NCBI GenBank assembly: GCA_038198445.1
Contig: JBBPZZ010000001.1
Location: 1-7,366, forward strand
Length of the DNA stretch: 7,366 nucleotides
Source: JACDDK01 sp038198445
Lineage (GTDB): Bacteria > Actinomycetota > Rubrobacteria > Rubrobacterales > Rubrobacteraceae
Reading direction: 5' to 3'
Shown: positions 1-6,749 of the stretch, in pieces
Numbering within the stretch: the first letter of the stretch is position 1
Layout of the letters: each line of letters opens with the position of its first letter
The notes under the pieces: model-generated
Databases searched by the model: none
Told to the model about the DNA's origin: nothing
What the model saw: only the letters and a program-made list of their open reading frames with translations
Made by a program: the position numbers and the translations under genes

Positions 1-2
1 CC

Positions 3-59
3 GCCCTCGCCGCCCTCGAAGAAGCCGCCGGACGCGCCTCGGAGATCGGCCAAGACTAG
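3..59 (+). CDS. 3' end of an unidentified rightward gene (partial)
   Basis: An open frame enters from the left edge and ends in TAG at 57-59. The 18 visible residues are Ala/Glu-rich (LAALEEAAGRASEIGQD) and look like the end of a helix. Most third codon positions are G or C, as in the real genes of the window, which is why I favour this frame over the other two. Its stop overlaps the stop of the leftward gene next to it: the palindrome CTAG at 56-59 supplies a TAG on both strands. The product cannot be named from so little sequence, and the frame could be open by chance. Confidence 0.4.
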   Translation, partial: ALAALEEAAGRASEIGQD

Positions 60-409
60 ACCTCGAAGTCAACCGCCACCGGTAACGCCGTGCGCCGCCA
101 GTTATCCAGGCTGCCCGGAGTGCGCTCGTACTTCCCGACCAGCAGTCGCCGCGCCAGATCTTCCTCTTCGGCGTCCTCGACTATCCGCGCATGGCCTTCG
201 AAGCGTTCATCGGCAATGCGAACGGCGACCTCCGGCTTGTGAAGGAGGTTCTTTACCCAGTCGGAGCGGTCGCGCCCGCCGGAGAGCATGTAGAGGGTGC
301 GGCCCTCAAGGGCGAACCATATCTCGATCTCATGCGGCTGCCCCGTCATCCGCCCAACGGTCGTCAGGTAGCAGAAGTCCTCGTTGGCCAGAGAATCGAG
401 GCCCGGCAT
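56..409 (-). CDS. Nitroreductase / deazaflavin (F420)-dependent-type split-barrel oxidoreductase, small
   Basis: The product is 117 aa. Near the N-terminus it carries the pattern TTVGRMTGQPHEIEIWF (residues 17-33), typical of the split beta-barrel flavin/deazaflavin oxidoreductase (FDOR, PNPOx-like) family. It is followed by an LYMLSGG strand, a DWVKNL helix and a C-terminal RTALPVAVDF strand. Members known from this family bind F420H2, FMN or heme and reduce varied small molecules; the substrate here is unknown. At 117 aa it is shorter than Ddn-type enzymes of about 150 aa but a normal size for the small actinobacterial members. The ATG at 409-407 follows the TAG of the acyl-CoA synthetase with no gap, so the two are probably cotranscribed and translationally coupled. 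I see no signal peptide or membrane segment, so it is probably cytosolic. Family assignment is fairly firm; cofactor is inference. Confidence 0.85.
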   Translation of the reverse strand: MPGLDSLANEDFCYLTTVGRMTGQPHEIEIWFALEGRTLYMLSGGRDRSDWVKNLLHKPEVAVRIADERFEGHARIVEDAEEEDLARRLLVGKYERTPGSLDNWRRTALPVAVDFEV

Positions 410-2017
410 CTACGCGCCGGACATCGCGTGCTGCCTGAGTTCGACGCGGCGGATCTTCCCGCTCGTCGTCTTCGGTAGCTCCGCGATGAACTCTATCTGG
501 CGCGGGTACTTGTACGGGGCGGTCTGTGCCTTGCAGTAGTCTTGTATCTCACGAGCAAGTTCGTCCGACGGTTCGTAGTCCTTGCCAACGACGATGTACG
601 CTTTCACCACGCTTCCCCGGTCCTCGTCCGGGGCCGGGACGACCGCGCTCTCCACGACGGCGGGGTGTTCGATCAGGACGCTCTCGACCTCGAACGGACC
701 GATACGATAGCCGGCGGATGAGATCACATCGTCCGAACGCCCCACGAACCACAGATACCCGTCCGCGTCCCGGTAGGCCCTGTCTCCCGTCAGGTAATAT
801 CCGCTTCTGAAAGCCGATTCCGTCTCTTCCGGCTGGTTCCAGTACTCCTTGAAGAGGCAGGGGATGCGTCCCGAGAGGGCGATGTCTCCCGGCTCGTCGG
901 ACGCACAGGGATTGCCGTCCATGTCTACGACCGTTACGTCGCAGCCGGGGGATGGCTTGCCCATCGAGCCGGGACGCACTTCGACGCCGGGATAGTTGGC
1001 GACGAGGAGGGTGTTCTCCGTCTGGCCGTAGCCGTCGTAGATAGTCAGGCCGTGAAGCTCCTTCCACCGCTCGATGACCGGCGGGTTGAGCGGCTCTCCG
1101 GCGGAGACGGCGTGCCGGATCCTGGAGAGGTCCGCTTCCTGTAGTTCCTTCGTCTTGGCGAGGAGCCGGTACTCGGTTGGGGCCTGGCAGAGTACGGTGA
1201 TCTCGTAGCGCCGGATCAGCTCCAGTCGTTCGGCGGGGTCGAAGCCGCCTTCGTGGAAGAAGATCTCCGTCCCCATACTCCACGGTCCCAAAAACACGTT
1301 CCAGATGCTCTTCGCCCACCCCGTCCCGGAGGTACACCACAGCCGGTCGCCATCCTGAAGGTCCAGCCAGTACCGTGCCTGCATCCTCTTCGCGTGCGTA
1401 TACCCATGCGTGTGCAAGACGCCCTTCGGGTGTTTCGTAGTTCCGGAGGTATACAGGATGAAAGCGCCCTCGTCGGAGGCCGTGTCCTCGGCGATGAACT
1501 CATCCGAAGAGCCGTCCATCAGCGATTCGTAAGACTCCCATCCATCTCGCTCTTCACCCAGGCAGAGGAAGTGGCGCAGGCCGGGGATACCGCCGCGCAT
1601 CTTCTCGACCTCTTCGATGCCCTCGGGGCCGGAGATCATGGCTACCGAGCCCGAATGCTCCGCCCGGAACTTCAGGTCGCTCGCCCGGAGTTGCGGGGCG
1701 CAGGGGATGGCGATTGCGCCGAGCTTCAGGAGGCCGGTGAGTATGGCGTGCCACTCGGGGACCTTACCGAGCAGGACCATTACCCGGTCGCCCCGGCTCA
1801 CGCCCAGTTCGCGGGCTACGTTGGCGAACCTGTTCGAGAGCCGGGAGAAGGCCGCGAAGCTCAGGCGCTGTTCGTCGCCGTTGCTCCCTAACCAGATCAT
1901 GGCCGGACGCTCTTCTTCCGCCCAGTGGTCCACCATGTCGCGGCCGAAGTTGAACCTCTCCGGCGTCTCCCAATCGAAACTGGCGTAGGTTTCCTCGTAG
2001 TTACCGATGTTCGCCAT
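410..2017 (-). CDS. AMP-forming acyl-CoA synthetase, medium-chain (ACSM-like) type
   Basis: The product is 535 aa, a usual length for the ANL adenylating superfamily. It should activate a carboxylic acid with ATP to an acyl-adenylate and then form the acyl-CoA in the cytosol. Visible motifs in order: the phosphate loop YTSGTTKHPKG (189-199), TGWAKSIW (232-239), YDGYGQTE (327-334), the TGD aspartate (412), the hinge region GRSDDVISSAGYRIGP (426-441) and the C-terminal PKTTSGKIRR (515-524) with presumed catalytic Lys521. The TGWAKS and SAGYRIGP blocks are typical of the acetyl/medium-chain branch; chain length or aromatic specificity cannot be read. I chose ATG at 2017-2015 because AAGGAGGA lies 3 nt upstream and the family N-terminus begins there; an in-frame ATG at 2068 would add 17 unrelated residues. 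In the phosphate loop the usual second Gly is Lys194-195 context (GTTKHPKG), a tolerated variation. The small oxidoreductase follows directly. Confidence 0.93.
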   Translation of the reverse strand: MANIGNYEETYASFDWETPERFNFGRDMVDHWAEEERPAMIWLGSNGDEQRLSFAAFSRLSNRFANVARELGVSRGDRVMVLLGKVPEWHAILTGLLKLGAIAIPCAPQLRASDLKFRAEHSGSVAMISGPEGIEEVEKMRGGIPGLRHFLCLGEERDGWESYESLMDGSSDEFIAEDTASDEGAFILYTSGTTKHPKGVLHTHGYTHAKRMQARYWLDLQDGDRLWCTSGTGWAKSIWNVFLGPWSMGTEIFFHEGGFDPAERLELIRRYEITVLCQAPTEYRLLAKTKELQEADLSRIRHAVSAGEPLNPPVIERWKELHGLTIYDGYGQTENTLLVANYPGVEVRPGSMGKPSPGCDVTVVDMDGNPCASDEPGDIALSGRIPCLFKEYWNQPEETESAFRSGYYLTGDRAYRDADGYLWFVGRSDDVISSAGYRIGPFEVESVLIEHPAVVESAVVPAPDEDRGSVVKAYIVVGKDYEPSDELAREIQDYCKAQTAPYKYPRQIEFIAELPKTTSGKIRRVELRQHAMSGA

Positions 2018-2156
2018 TACTCCTCCTTGACTGACTTTCCCCTGGCGCCATTTTACTAGACGGCACATTGCTCGCAGGCGGCGAAGCAGGAGAGGGCACG
2101 GAGAGCATATTTTCGGAGGGACCGAGGACGTGTCGGCAAGATGCTAGAGTAGCCGC
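2018..2156. promoter_or_regulatory. Divergent intergenic region between acyl-CoA synthetase and GCS2 ligase
   Basis: This 139-bp gap must hold promoters for both flanking genes. On the minus strand TAAAAT (2055-2050) is a 5-of-6 match to a -10 box, and would give a 5' UTR of roughly 25 nt before the synthetase RBS, but I see no good -35. On the plus strand TAGAGT (2145-2150) lies 6 nt before the ligase ATG and would place the transcript start at or next to that ATG. TATTTT (2108-2113) is another weak -10 candidate. I see no convincing operator. Confidence 0.35.
2021..2028 (-). promoter_or_regulatory. Ribosome binding site of the acyl-CoA synthetase
   Basis: On the minus strand AAGGAGGA sits 3 nt before ATG at 2017. 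This strong Shine-Dalgarno match decides the start over the upstream in-frame ATG at 2068. Confidence 0.75.
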
Positions 2157-3251
2157 ATGGAGATAAACTTTGGCGCTTCGGCACCATATACCGTCGGCGT
2201 CGAGGAGGAGTTTCAACTCGTGGATTCCTCTACGCTCGCGCTTACACCGGGAATAAAGGCCGTACTCGCAGCCCGCGATGCGGCCGGACTCTCCGCAAAC
2301 TCTCTGACTTCCGAGCTCTCCGCCTCGTGCCTGGAGGCGCGCACTCCGGCGTGCGGCACGGTGGCGGAGCTTGCGAAGGAAGTTTTCGACCTTCGGAGCC
2401 GGGTGCGGCAGCTGGTGGAAGGATGCGGGGCGCGGCTCGCGGCGGCGGGTACGCACCCTTTCAGTGATTCCGTCTCGCAGCCGATCACGTCCGAGGCGCG
2501 CTACCGGCAGGTGGAGGAGCGGATGGGCTGGGCGGCACGGATGCAGGCGATCTACGGTCTGCACGTCCACGTCTCCGTCCCGGATGCCGAACATGCGATC
2601 CGGGCGGTCTCGGCGCTCTCGCGGAACGTGCCACTCTTCATAGCACTCTCGGCCAACTCTCCGTTCTGGAACGGTTCGGATACGCGCCTGGCCTCGACGC
2701 GCGCCAAGGTCTTTACCCTCGTTCCCCGCTCGGGGCTGCCTCCGGCGTTCCGCGGATGGGAAGACTTCGAGCGTTACGTGGACGCCCTGATCTCAGCCAG
2801 ACTCATCCCCGACTACTCCTGGTGTTGGTGGGACGCGCGCCCACATCCAAGACTCGGAACGGTCGAGCTTCGGGCACCGGACGTCCAGACCGACGCCGCG
2901 CGTACCGCATCCCTCGCCGCTCTCGCCCAATGCCTCGTCGCGACTGCGGGCGAGCACGCGCCGGAGGACCCGATCTTTACCGAGGAGAACAAGTGGATCG
3001 CCACTCGCCACGGTCTCGACGCCCGCTTCCACGACTTCTCGACCGGTACGAGCGCCCCAATCCGCGAGGTGGCGCGGGACCTCGTTCGGCGATTAACGCC
3101 CATCTCTCAAGACCTCGGATGCGAGGCGGAACTCAAAGGGGTGATGGAGATCCTGGAGAGCGGGAACGGCGCCGAAGAACAGCGCCGCATCTTCCGTGAA
3201 CGAGGTTCGCTGGAGGAAGTAGTAAAGCATCTCATCGTGGCGACAGCTTGA
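2157..3251 (+). CDS. YbdK-type carboxylate-amine ligase (glutamate-cysteine ligase family 2)
   Basis: The product is 364 aa, close to E. coli YbdK (about 372). Family hallmarks in order: YTVGVEEEFQLVD (11-23) with the metal/ATP-binding glutamates, GTHPF (98-102), the GLHVHVSVPD block (134-143), ALSANSPFWNG (163-173), the substrate-loop region ARPHPRLGTVELRAPD (227-242), the ENKWIATRHGLDA block (277-289) and ESGNGAEEQR (334-343) near the C-terminus. The family joins an amine to a gamma-carboxylate with ATP; YbdK itself has weak gamma-glutamylcysteine synthetase activity and its physiological substrate is unsettled, so the reaction here is open. It appears complete and cytosolic. The ATG at 2157 is forced by an in-frame TAG at 2145-2147. 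No clear Shine-Dalgarno precedes it, so the message may be leaderless or weakly initiated. It is alone on its strand, divergent from the CoA synthetase and convergent with the FAD enzyme 23 bp away. Confidence 0.92.
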   Translation: MEINFGASAPYTVGVEEEFQLVDSSTLALTPGIKAVLAARDAAGLSANSLTSELSASCLEARTPACGTVAELAKEVFDLRSRVRQLVEGCGARLAAAGTHPFSDSVSQPITSEARYRQVEERMGWAARMQAIYGLHVHVSVPDAEHAIRAVSALSRNVPLFIALSANSPFWNGSDTRLASTRAKVFTLVPRSGLPPAFRGWEDFERYVDALISARLIPDYSWCWWDARPHPRLGTVELRAPDVQTDAARTASLAALAQCLVATAGEHAPEDPIFTEENKWIATRHGLDARFHDFSTGTSAPIREVARDLVRRLTPISQDLGCEAELKGVMEILESGNGAEEQRRIFRERGSLEEVVKHLIVATA

Positions 3252-3274
3252 ACAGACGTCCACCGCTGCGGGTT

Positions 3275-4609
3275 TCAGTTCCCGGTCGTAGCCTTACCGT
3301 CTCCAACCGCCGACTCGACGGCAACGCCGCCAAAGACCAGGGCCGAGGCGAGGCCGCTGGTGTAACCGCCGGTGGAGACCCCGCCGACCTCGACCCCGGC
3401 GGCGTAGAGACCAGGGATCGGCTGGCTATCAGCCTTGCACAGCACCCGGCAGCCTCCGTCCACCGCGAGCCCGCCGACAGTGTGGGTTATGGCCGGCGCG
3501 ACCTTCACGGCCACGAACGGCGGGACCAGAACAGGCGCGGCCGGACCGCTTCTCGAAGGCGTGAGTTCATCAGCTCTCCCGTCGGTGATGGAGGTGTTGT
3601 ACTCGTCCAGAGTGCGGAGGACGTTGTCTGGCGGTACACCGTGTTGCGCGAGGCGGGCCGCGAGGGCTTCGAGGCTCGGGGCTTCCAGGACGATTCCACC
3701 GGCGCGCCGGGCCGTCTCGACCATCTCTCCCGCCGTGCGGTCGCGGATACGGCTTTGGAGTCCGGCGGCGTCCAGGACGTACCAGGCGTGGAGACCGGGC
3801 TGGCGAGCGGTGGCGCGGGTGAGCGCCGTCTCGGACCAGTCGGCGGCCTCGTCGGCGTAGCGTTCGCCGTTCGCGTTGATCGCCACGGCGCAGCGTCCGT
3901 AGAGTTGGGAGACTTTGACGAACTCTTCCGGGGGAAACTCGGCGGGGGCAGCAGGCAGGTTGCGGCCGTAGAACTCGTCCAGACCGGCGCTTTCGAGCGC
4001 GCCCGCCGCCAAGGCCGCGAGGAAACCGTCCCCCGTGCTCCAGGGGTTCGCCCGCAGCCGCATCCGTCCCGGTCCCTGGATGATGTGGCGTCCCACGAGT
4101 TCCGGGTTGGCGGCGAAACCGCCGGACGCCAGGATCACGGCGTCCGCCGGTTGTGTATGGGTTTCTCCGTTGTATGCTACCCGCGCCCCGGTTATACGTC
4201 CTTCGGGGCTCTCGGTAAGCTCGTCCAGCCCCGCGCCGAGGAGTATCCGGCCGGAAGCCTCGATGTGATCCGCCAGCGTAGAGACTGTACTCTCCGGGGC
4301 GAACCGGGCGCCGAAGGTGAGCGGGTTGCCCGTTTCGTGTGTGAGCGCGGGTTCGGTGGCGCTTTCGAGCCAGTCGAGGCTGGGCTTCAGGCGTTCGAGA
4401 ATGAGGGTTTGCAGAGCGGGTTCGCCGCCGGGCGTCTCGCTGCGGTAGGTCGGCAGGTCGTTGTAGGACCAGATGTAACCGCTGGAGTAGATGAAGGACC
4501 CACCGAGCCGGTCGCCTTTTTCGAGCAGCGTGACCCGAGCGCCGAGTTCCGTAGCCCGGAGGGCGGCGGTGAGGCCCGCGAGACCGCCGCCAACGACAAC
4601 GATATGCAC
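3275..4609 (-). CDS. FAD-dependent oxidoreductase, fumarate reductase / 3-ketosteroid dehydrogenase superfamily
   Basis: The product is 444 aa. It starts at once with a Rossmann dinucleotide motif, VVVGGGLAGLTAA (4-16), ending in LLEK with Glu30 placed to bind the FAD ribose, then GGSFIYSSG (36-44). ASGGFAAN, the GERYADE element and ITHTVGGLAVDG mark the FAD_binding_2 fold, and IPGLYAAGVEVGG followed by GLASALVFGG closes the FAD site near the C-terminus. Relatives oxidise or reduce a C=C bond next to a carbonyl or carboxylate (fumarate reductase, KstD, tricarballylate dehydrogenase). The His of the HTxGG element is present, but the active-site Arg found in fumarate reductases in the last block is not evident, so a true fumarate reductase is unlikely. 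There is no heme motif or export signal. The start is GTG (4609-4607), 3 nt after the stop of the VOC gene and without its own Shine-Dalgarno, implying translational coupling. The substrate is unknown. Confidence 0.9.
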   Translation of the reverse strand: MHIVVVGGGLAGLTAALRATELGARVTLLEKGDRLGGSFIYSSGYIWSYNDLPTYRSETPGGEPALQTLILERLKPSLDWLESATEPALTHETGNPLTFGARFAPESTVSTLADHIEASGRILLGAGLDELTESPEGRITGARVAYNGETHTQPADAVILASGGFAANPELVGRHIIQGPGRMRLRANPWSTGDGFLAALAAGALESAGLDEFYGRNLPAAPAEFPPEEFVKVSQLYGRCAVAINANGERYADEAADWSETALTRATARQPGLHAWYVLDAAGLQSRIRDRTAGEMVETARRAGGIVLEAPSLEALAARLAQHGVPPDNVLRTLDEYNTSITDGRADELTPSRSGPAAPVLVPPFVAVKVAPAITHTVGGLAVDGGCRVLCKADSQPIPGLYAAGVEVGGVSTGGYTSGLASALVFGGVAVESAVGDGKATTGN

Positions 4610-4612
4610 CGG

Positions 4613-5308
4613 CTAGGTCAGGGAGAAGGTAGGTTTGTGCTCGACGTACTCGACGCTTACGTCCTCGGGGCCGCGGACGAAGACAGCGAGGGTGTTGGGG
4701 CCTTCGACGAAGTTCTGGACCTCCAACCCCTGCTCCTCGGCCTCCCGGCGATGGTCCTCGGCTGAATCGACTAGGCAACCGACGTGGAAGAGCATACCTT
4801 GCCCGTTCGTGTCGGGCGCGGAGTTGGCGAGGTGCAGCCGGTACTCTCCGGCCATGAGCGTCGTGGCGTCGTCTCCTGGAGCGAAGCCCATGTCTAGGAA
4901 GCCGCGCGCGGACGCTTCCGGGTCCGTGGAGTGCAGGACGAAGCCTTCGAGGTCGTAATCGGTGAACTCGCCGTCGCCAGGGACAAGGGCGAAGGGAAGT
5001 CCTTCGGGGCCGGTGAAGAAGTATCCACCATCGCGGGATTCCACATCGGTTTCGGGTGGGAGTTTCGCGGCGGCGGACTCGGGATCGGCGACGCGGATGT
5101 TGATGCGTTCGATCACCCCTGGCGAGGGCGTGGCGCCATCCGGGGCGTCGAAGAGGGTTAGCTTGCCGATCCTGCCTCCGGCCCCGACTAGAGTGTAGCG
5201 GTCGGTGTGATCCACGACGTGAAATCCCAGGCGTGAGGTCAGAAACTCCGCGGCGGCGGCCCTGTCAACCAAGTAGAGCGCTATGTGATCCAGCTTTTGT
5301 ACCTTCAT
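4613..5308 (-). CDS. Two-domain VOC (glyoxalase/extradiol dioxygenase-fold) protein
   Basis: The product is 231 aa and consists of four beta-alpha-beta modules in two VOC domains. Domain 1 (about 4-110) opens with KLDHIALYLVD (His8); domain 2 (about 118-224) contains MLFHVGCLVD (His175) and DVSVEYVE (Glu220). His175 and Glu220 fit the last two metal ligands of type I extradiol dioxygenases. At the first ligand position, usually His in a GH pair at the start of module three, there is Phe123 (EGFVLH). A full 2-His-1-Glu iron site is therefore not evident. It may be a dioxygenase relative with altered chemistry, an isomerase/lyase type, or a binding protein. ATG at 5308-5306 is chosen because AAAGGAG lies 7 nt upstream and the fold begins at once; the longer frame to 5392 adds 28 unrelated residues. 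The FAD enzyme follows after 3 nt, so the two probably act on the same compound. Confidence 0.87.
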   Translation of the reverse strand: MKVQKLDHIALYLVDRAAAAEFLTSRLGFHVVDHTDRYTLVGAGGRIGKLTLFDAPDGATPSPGVIERINIRVADPESAAAKLPPETDVESRDGGYFFTGPEGLPFALVPGDGEFTDYDLEGFVLHSTDPEASARGFLDMGFAPGDDATTLMAGEYRLHLANSAPDTNGQGMLFHVGCLVDSAEDHRREAEEQGLEVQNFVEGPNTLAVFVRGPEDVSVEYVEHKPTFSLT

Positions 5309-5447
5309 GGGCACTCTCCTTTGCAGAACGGTCAATTCGTCAAGAAGATAGCACGTCGGCGTGTTGGCGTGCTGCGCCTTCCCTAACAACACACAAGGGC
5401 TCGCGAGAGCTTAAACTACTGTCGTTGGCCTTTATATCGGAGGGAAC
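5309..5447. promoter_or_regulatory. Divergent intergenic region between VOC/FAD unit and thiolase, with a small inverted repeat
   Basis: This 139-bp gap should carry promoters for both directions. It contains GCACG at 5351-5355 and CGTGC at 5368-5372, an inverted repeat with a 12-bp spacer that could be an operator half-site pair. It is the only dyad I noticed here. GGAGGG at 5439-5444 is the thiolase ribosome binding site, 3 nt before ATG 5448. No promoter with both boxes is convincing; TAAACT (5412-5417) is a weak -10 candidate for the thiolase. Confidence 0.3.
5316..5322 (-). promoter_or_regulatory. Ribosome binding site of the VOC gene
   Basis: AAAGGAG on the minus strand lies 7 nt before ATG at 5308 and supports that start over the upstream in-frame start at 5392. 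Confidence 0.7.
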
Positions 5448-6626
5448 ATGTTGGAACGGACGGTAATAATAGGGGCGGCGCGGACGCCGTTCGGCAGGTT
5501 CGGCGGAGCGCTGGCTTCCCTCGGCGCGCCGGAGCTTGGAGGAGCGGCGATGCGGGAGGCCGTGGACCGTTCCGGCGTCGAGGACGGGGAGATACAGCAT
5601 TCGATCTTCGGCGTCGTCGTGCAGGCCGGAGTCGGACAGATCCCCTCCCGCCAGGCCAACGTCCACGCTGGATTACCGTTCTCTCTGACTACTGAGACGT
5701 TGAACCAGGTCTGCGCCTCGGGGTTGAGGAGCGCGACGCTCGCGGAGACCATGATCCGGGCGGGTGACTACGAGGTGGTCCTGGCAGGTGGCATGGAGAG
5801 CATGTCGAACGCCCCGTACATGGTCCCGAAAGCCCGCTGGGGCGCGCGAATGGGCGACGCCGCGATGGTGGACGCAATGATGCACGACGGCCTCCTCGAC
5901 GCCTTCCACGACGTCAACATGATCCGCTTCGGCGCCGACGGAGCCCGCGAATACGACATCTCCCGCGAATCTCAGGACGAGTGGACCTTCCGCAGCCACC
6001 AGCGGGCCGCCGCCGCCACGGACGAGGGCAGGCTCGCCGAAGAAATAGTGGGCGTCAAGGTACCTATCAAGAAGGGCCAGACTAACTACGTGGAGGCCGA
6101 CGAGTCTATCCGGCGCGACACCAGCCTGGAGAAGCTCGCCGCACTCAAACCCATAGACGAGGGCGGCACCGTAACCGCCGGTAACGCTCCCGGTGTCACC
6201 GACGGAGCCGGGGCGCTGGTGCTGGCGGGCGAATCCTTCGCCGAACGCTGCGGCCTCGAACCGCTAGGGACCATCGTGGCTCATGCAAAGGTCGCCGAGA
6301 AGCCGCCGGACCTCTTGACCGTGCCAGGCAACGCCGGCAAGCTCGCGCTACAGAAGGCCGGATGGAGCGCCGGAGACCTCGACCTCGTGGAGATAAACGA
6401 AGCGTTCGCGGGTGTCGCCATTCACTCGACCAGGATACTGGGCGTTGACCCGGAGATCGTAAACGTCAACGGTGGAGCTCTGGCTCTGGGACACCCGATC
6501 GGGGCTTCCGGGTCGCGCATCTTGATGACGCTTCTCTATGAGTTGAAACGCAGGGGCGGCGGCAGGGGGCTCGCGGCCATCTGCTCCGGCGGCGGGCAAG
6601 GCGATGCGGTGCTGGTGGAGGTGTAG
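5448..6626 (+). CDS. Acetyl-CoA C-acetyltransferase (thiolase family)
   Basis: The product is 392 aa, the standard length of biosynthetic/degradative thiolases. It catalyses reversible Claisen condensation of two acetyl-CoA, or thiolytic cleavage of 3-ketoacyl-CoA, in the cytosol. The N-terminus has IIGAARTPFGRFGG (7-20). The nucleophile is Cys89 in NQVCASGLRS, followed by AGGMESMS. The C-terminal half has NEAFA (317-321), GHPIGASG with His349, and CSGGGQG with the second Cys379. Cys89/His349/Cys379 correspond almost position for position to the Zoogloea ramigera thiolase triad, so the enzyme should be active. The ATG at 5448 has GGAGGG 3 nt upstream. It stands alone on the plus strand, divergent from the VOC/FAD unit. 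The sequence does not separate an acetoacetyl-CoA thiolase from a broad 3-ketoacyl-CoA thiolase. The coding sequence uses several ATA codons, as do other genes in the window, so nothing marks it as foreign. Confidence 0.94.
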   Translation: MLERTVIIGAARTPFGRFGGALASLGAPELGGAAMREAVDRSGVEDGEIQHSIFGVVVQAGVGQIPSRQANVHAGLPFSLTTETLNQVCASGLRSATLAETMIRAGDYEVVLAGGMESMSNAPYMVPKARWGARMGDAAMVDAMMHDGLLDAFHDVNMIRFGADGAREYDISRESQDEWTFRSHQRAAAATDEGRLAEEIVGVKVPIKKGQTNYVEADESIRRDTSLEKLAALKPIDEGGTVTAGNAPGVTDGAGALVLAGESFAERCGLEPLGTIVAHAKVAEKPPDLLTVPGNAGKLALQKAGWSAGDLDLVEINEAFAGVAIHSTRILGVDPEIVNVNGGALALGHPIGASGSRILMTLLYELKRRGGGRGLAAICSGGGQGDAVLVEV

Positions 6627-6629
6627 CGT

Positions 6630-6661
6630 TGGACCGGCTTTCTCCGTCTCCAGCGGGTCCA
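6630..6661 (+). terminator. Possible hairpin terminator after thiolase
   Basis: Four bases after the thiolase TAG, arms TGGACCGGCT (6630-6639) and AGCGGGTCCA (6652-6661) pair over ten positions with one mismatch, around a 12-nt loop. The nearest T-run (CTTTTG, 6681-6686) is about 20 nt downstream, so this is not a textbook intrinsic terminator. The rest of the gap to 6749 holds no gene or other clear signal. Confidence 0.4.
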
Positions 6662-6734
6662 CTGAAGGGACGTTCGGTCGCTTTTGTGTTGGATCGTACG
6701 TAACATAGCGCAAGGTCATGCTCTTCTACCCTAT

Positions 6735-6740
6735 GGGAGG
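6735..6740 (+). promoter_or_regulatory. Relic ribosome binding site of the decayed GCS2 gene
   Basis: GGGAGG lies 9 nt before the TTG at 6750-6752. It suggests that the ancestral gene began at this TTG, just ahead of the conserved N-terminal family motif. Confidence 0.45.
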
Positions 6741-6749
6741 TCCGCCTAC

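Noticed and set aside
549..1340. A 263-codon leftward frame inside the acyl-CoA synthetase
   Set aside because: It is out of frame with a gene that shows every ANL motif, and its composition is Arg/Pro-rich.
2018..2068. N-terminal extension of the acyl-CoA synthetase to ATG 2068
   Set aside because: The strong AAGGAGGA lies immediately before ATG 2017, and the extra 17 residues do not resemble the family.
3248..4765. A 505-codon rightward open frame opposite the FAD gene and the end of the VOC gene, whose TTG start overlaps the stop of the GCS2 ligase
   Set aside because: It lies antisense to a well-supported enzyme. Its translation is rich in Arg, Gly, Glu and Asp with no recognisable domain, as expected for the mirror of GC-rich codons.
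3570..4778. A 402-codon leftward open frame within the FAD gene in another frame
   Set aside because: Its translation is dominated by Arg, Pro and Gly, the usual off-frame product of high-GC coding sequence; no domain is visible.
5309..5392. N-terminal extension of the VOC protein to 5392
   Set aside because: AAAGGAG just upstream of ATG 5308, together with the start of the VOC fold there, makes the shorter form more likely.
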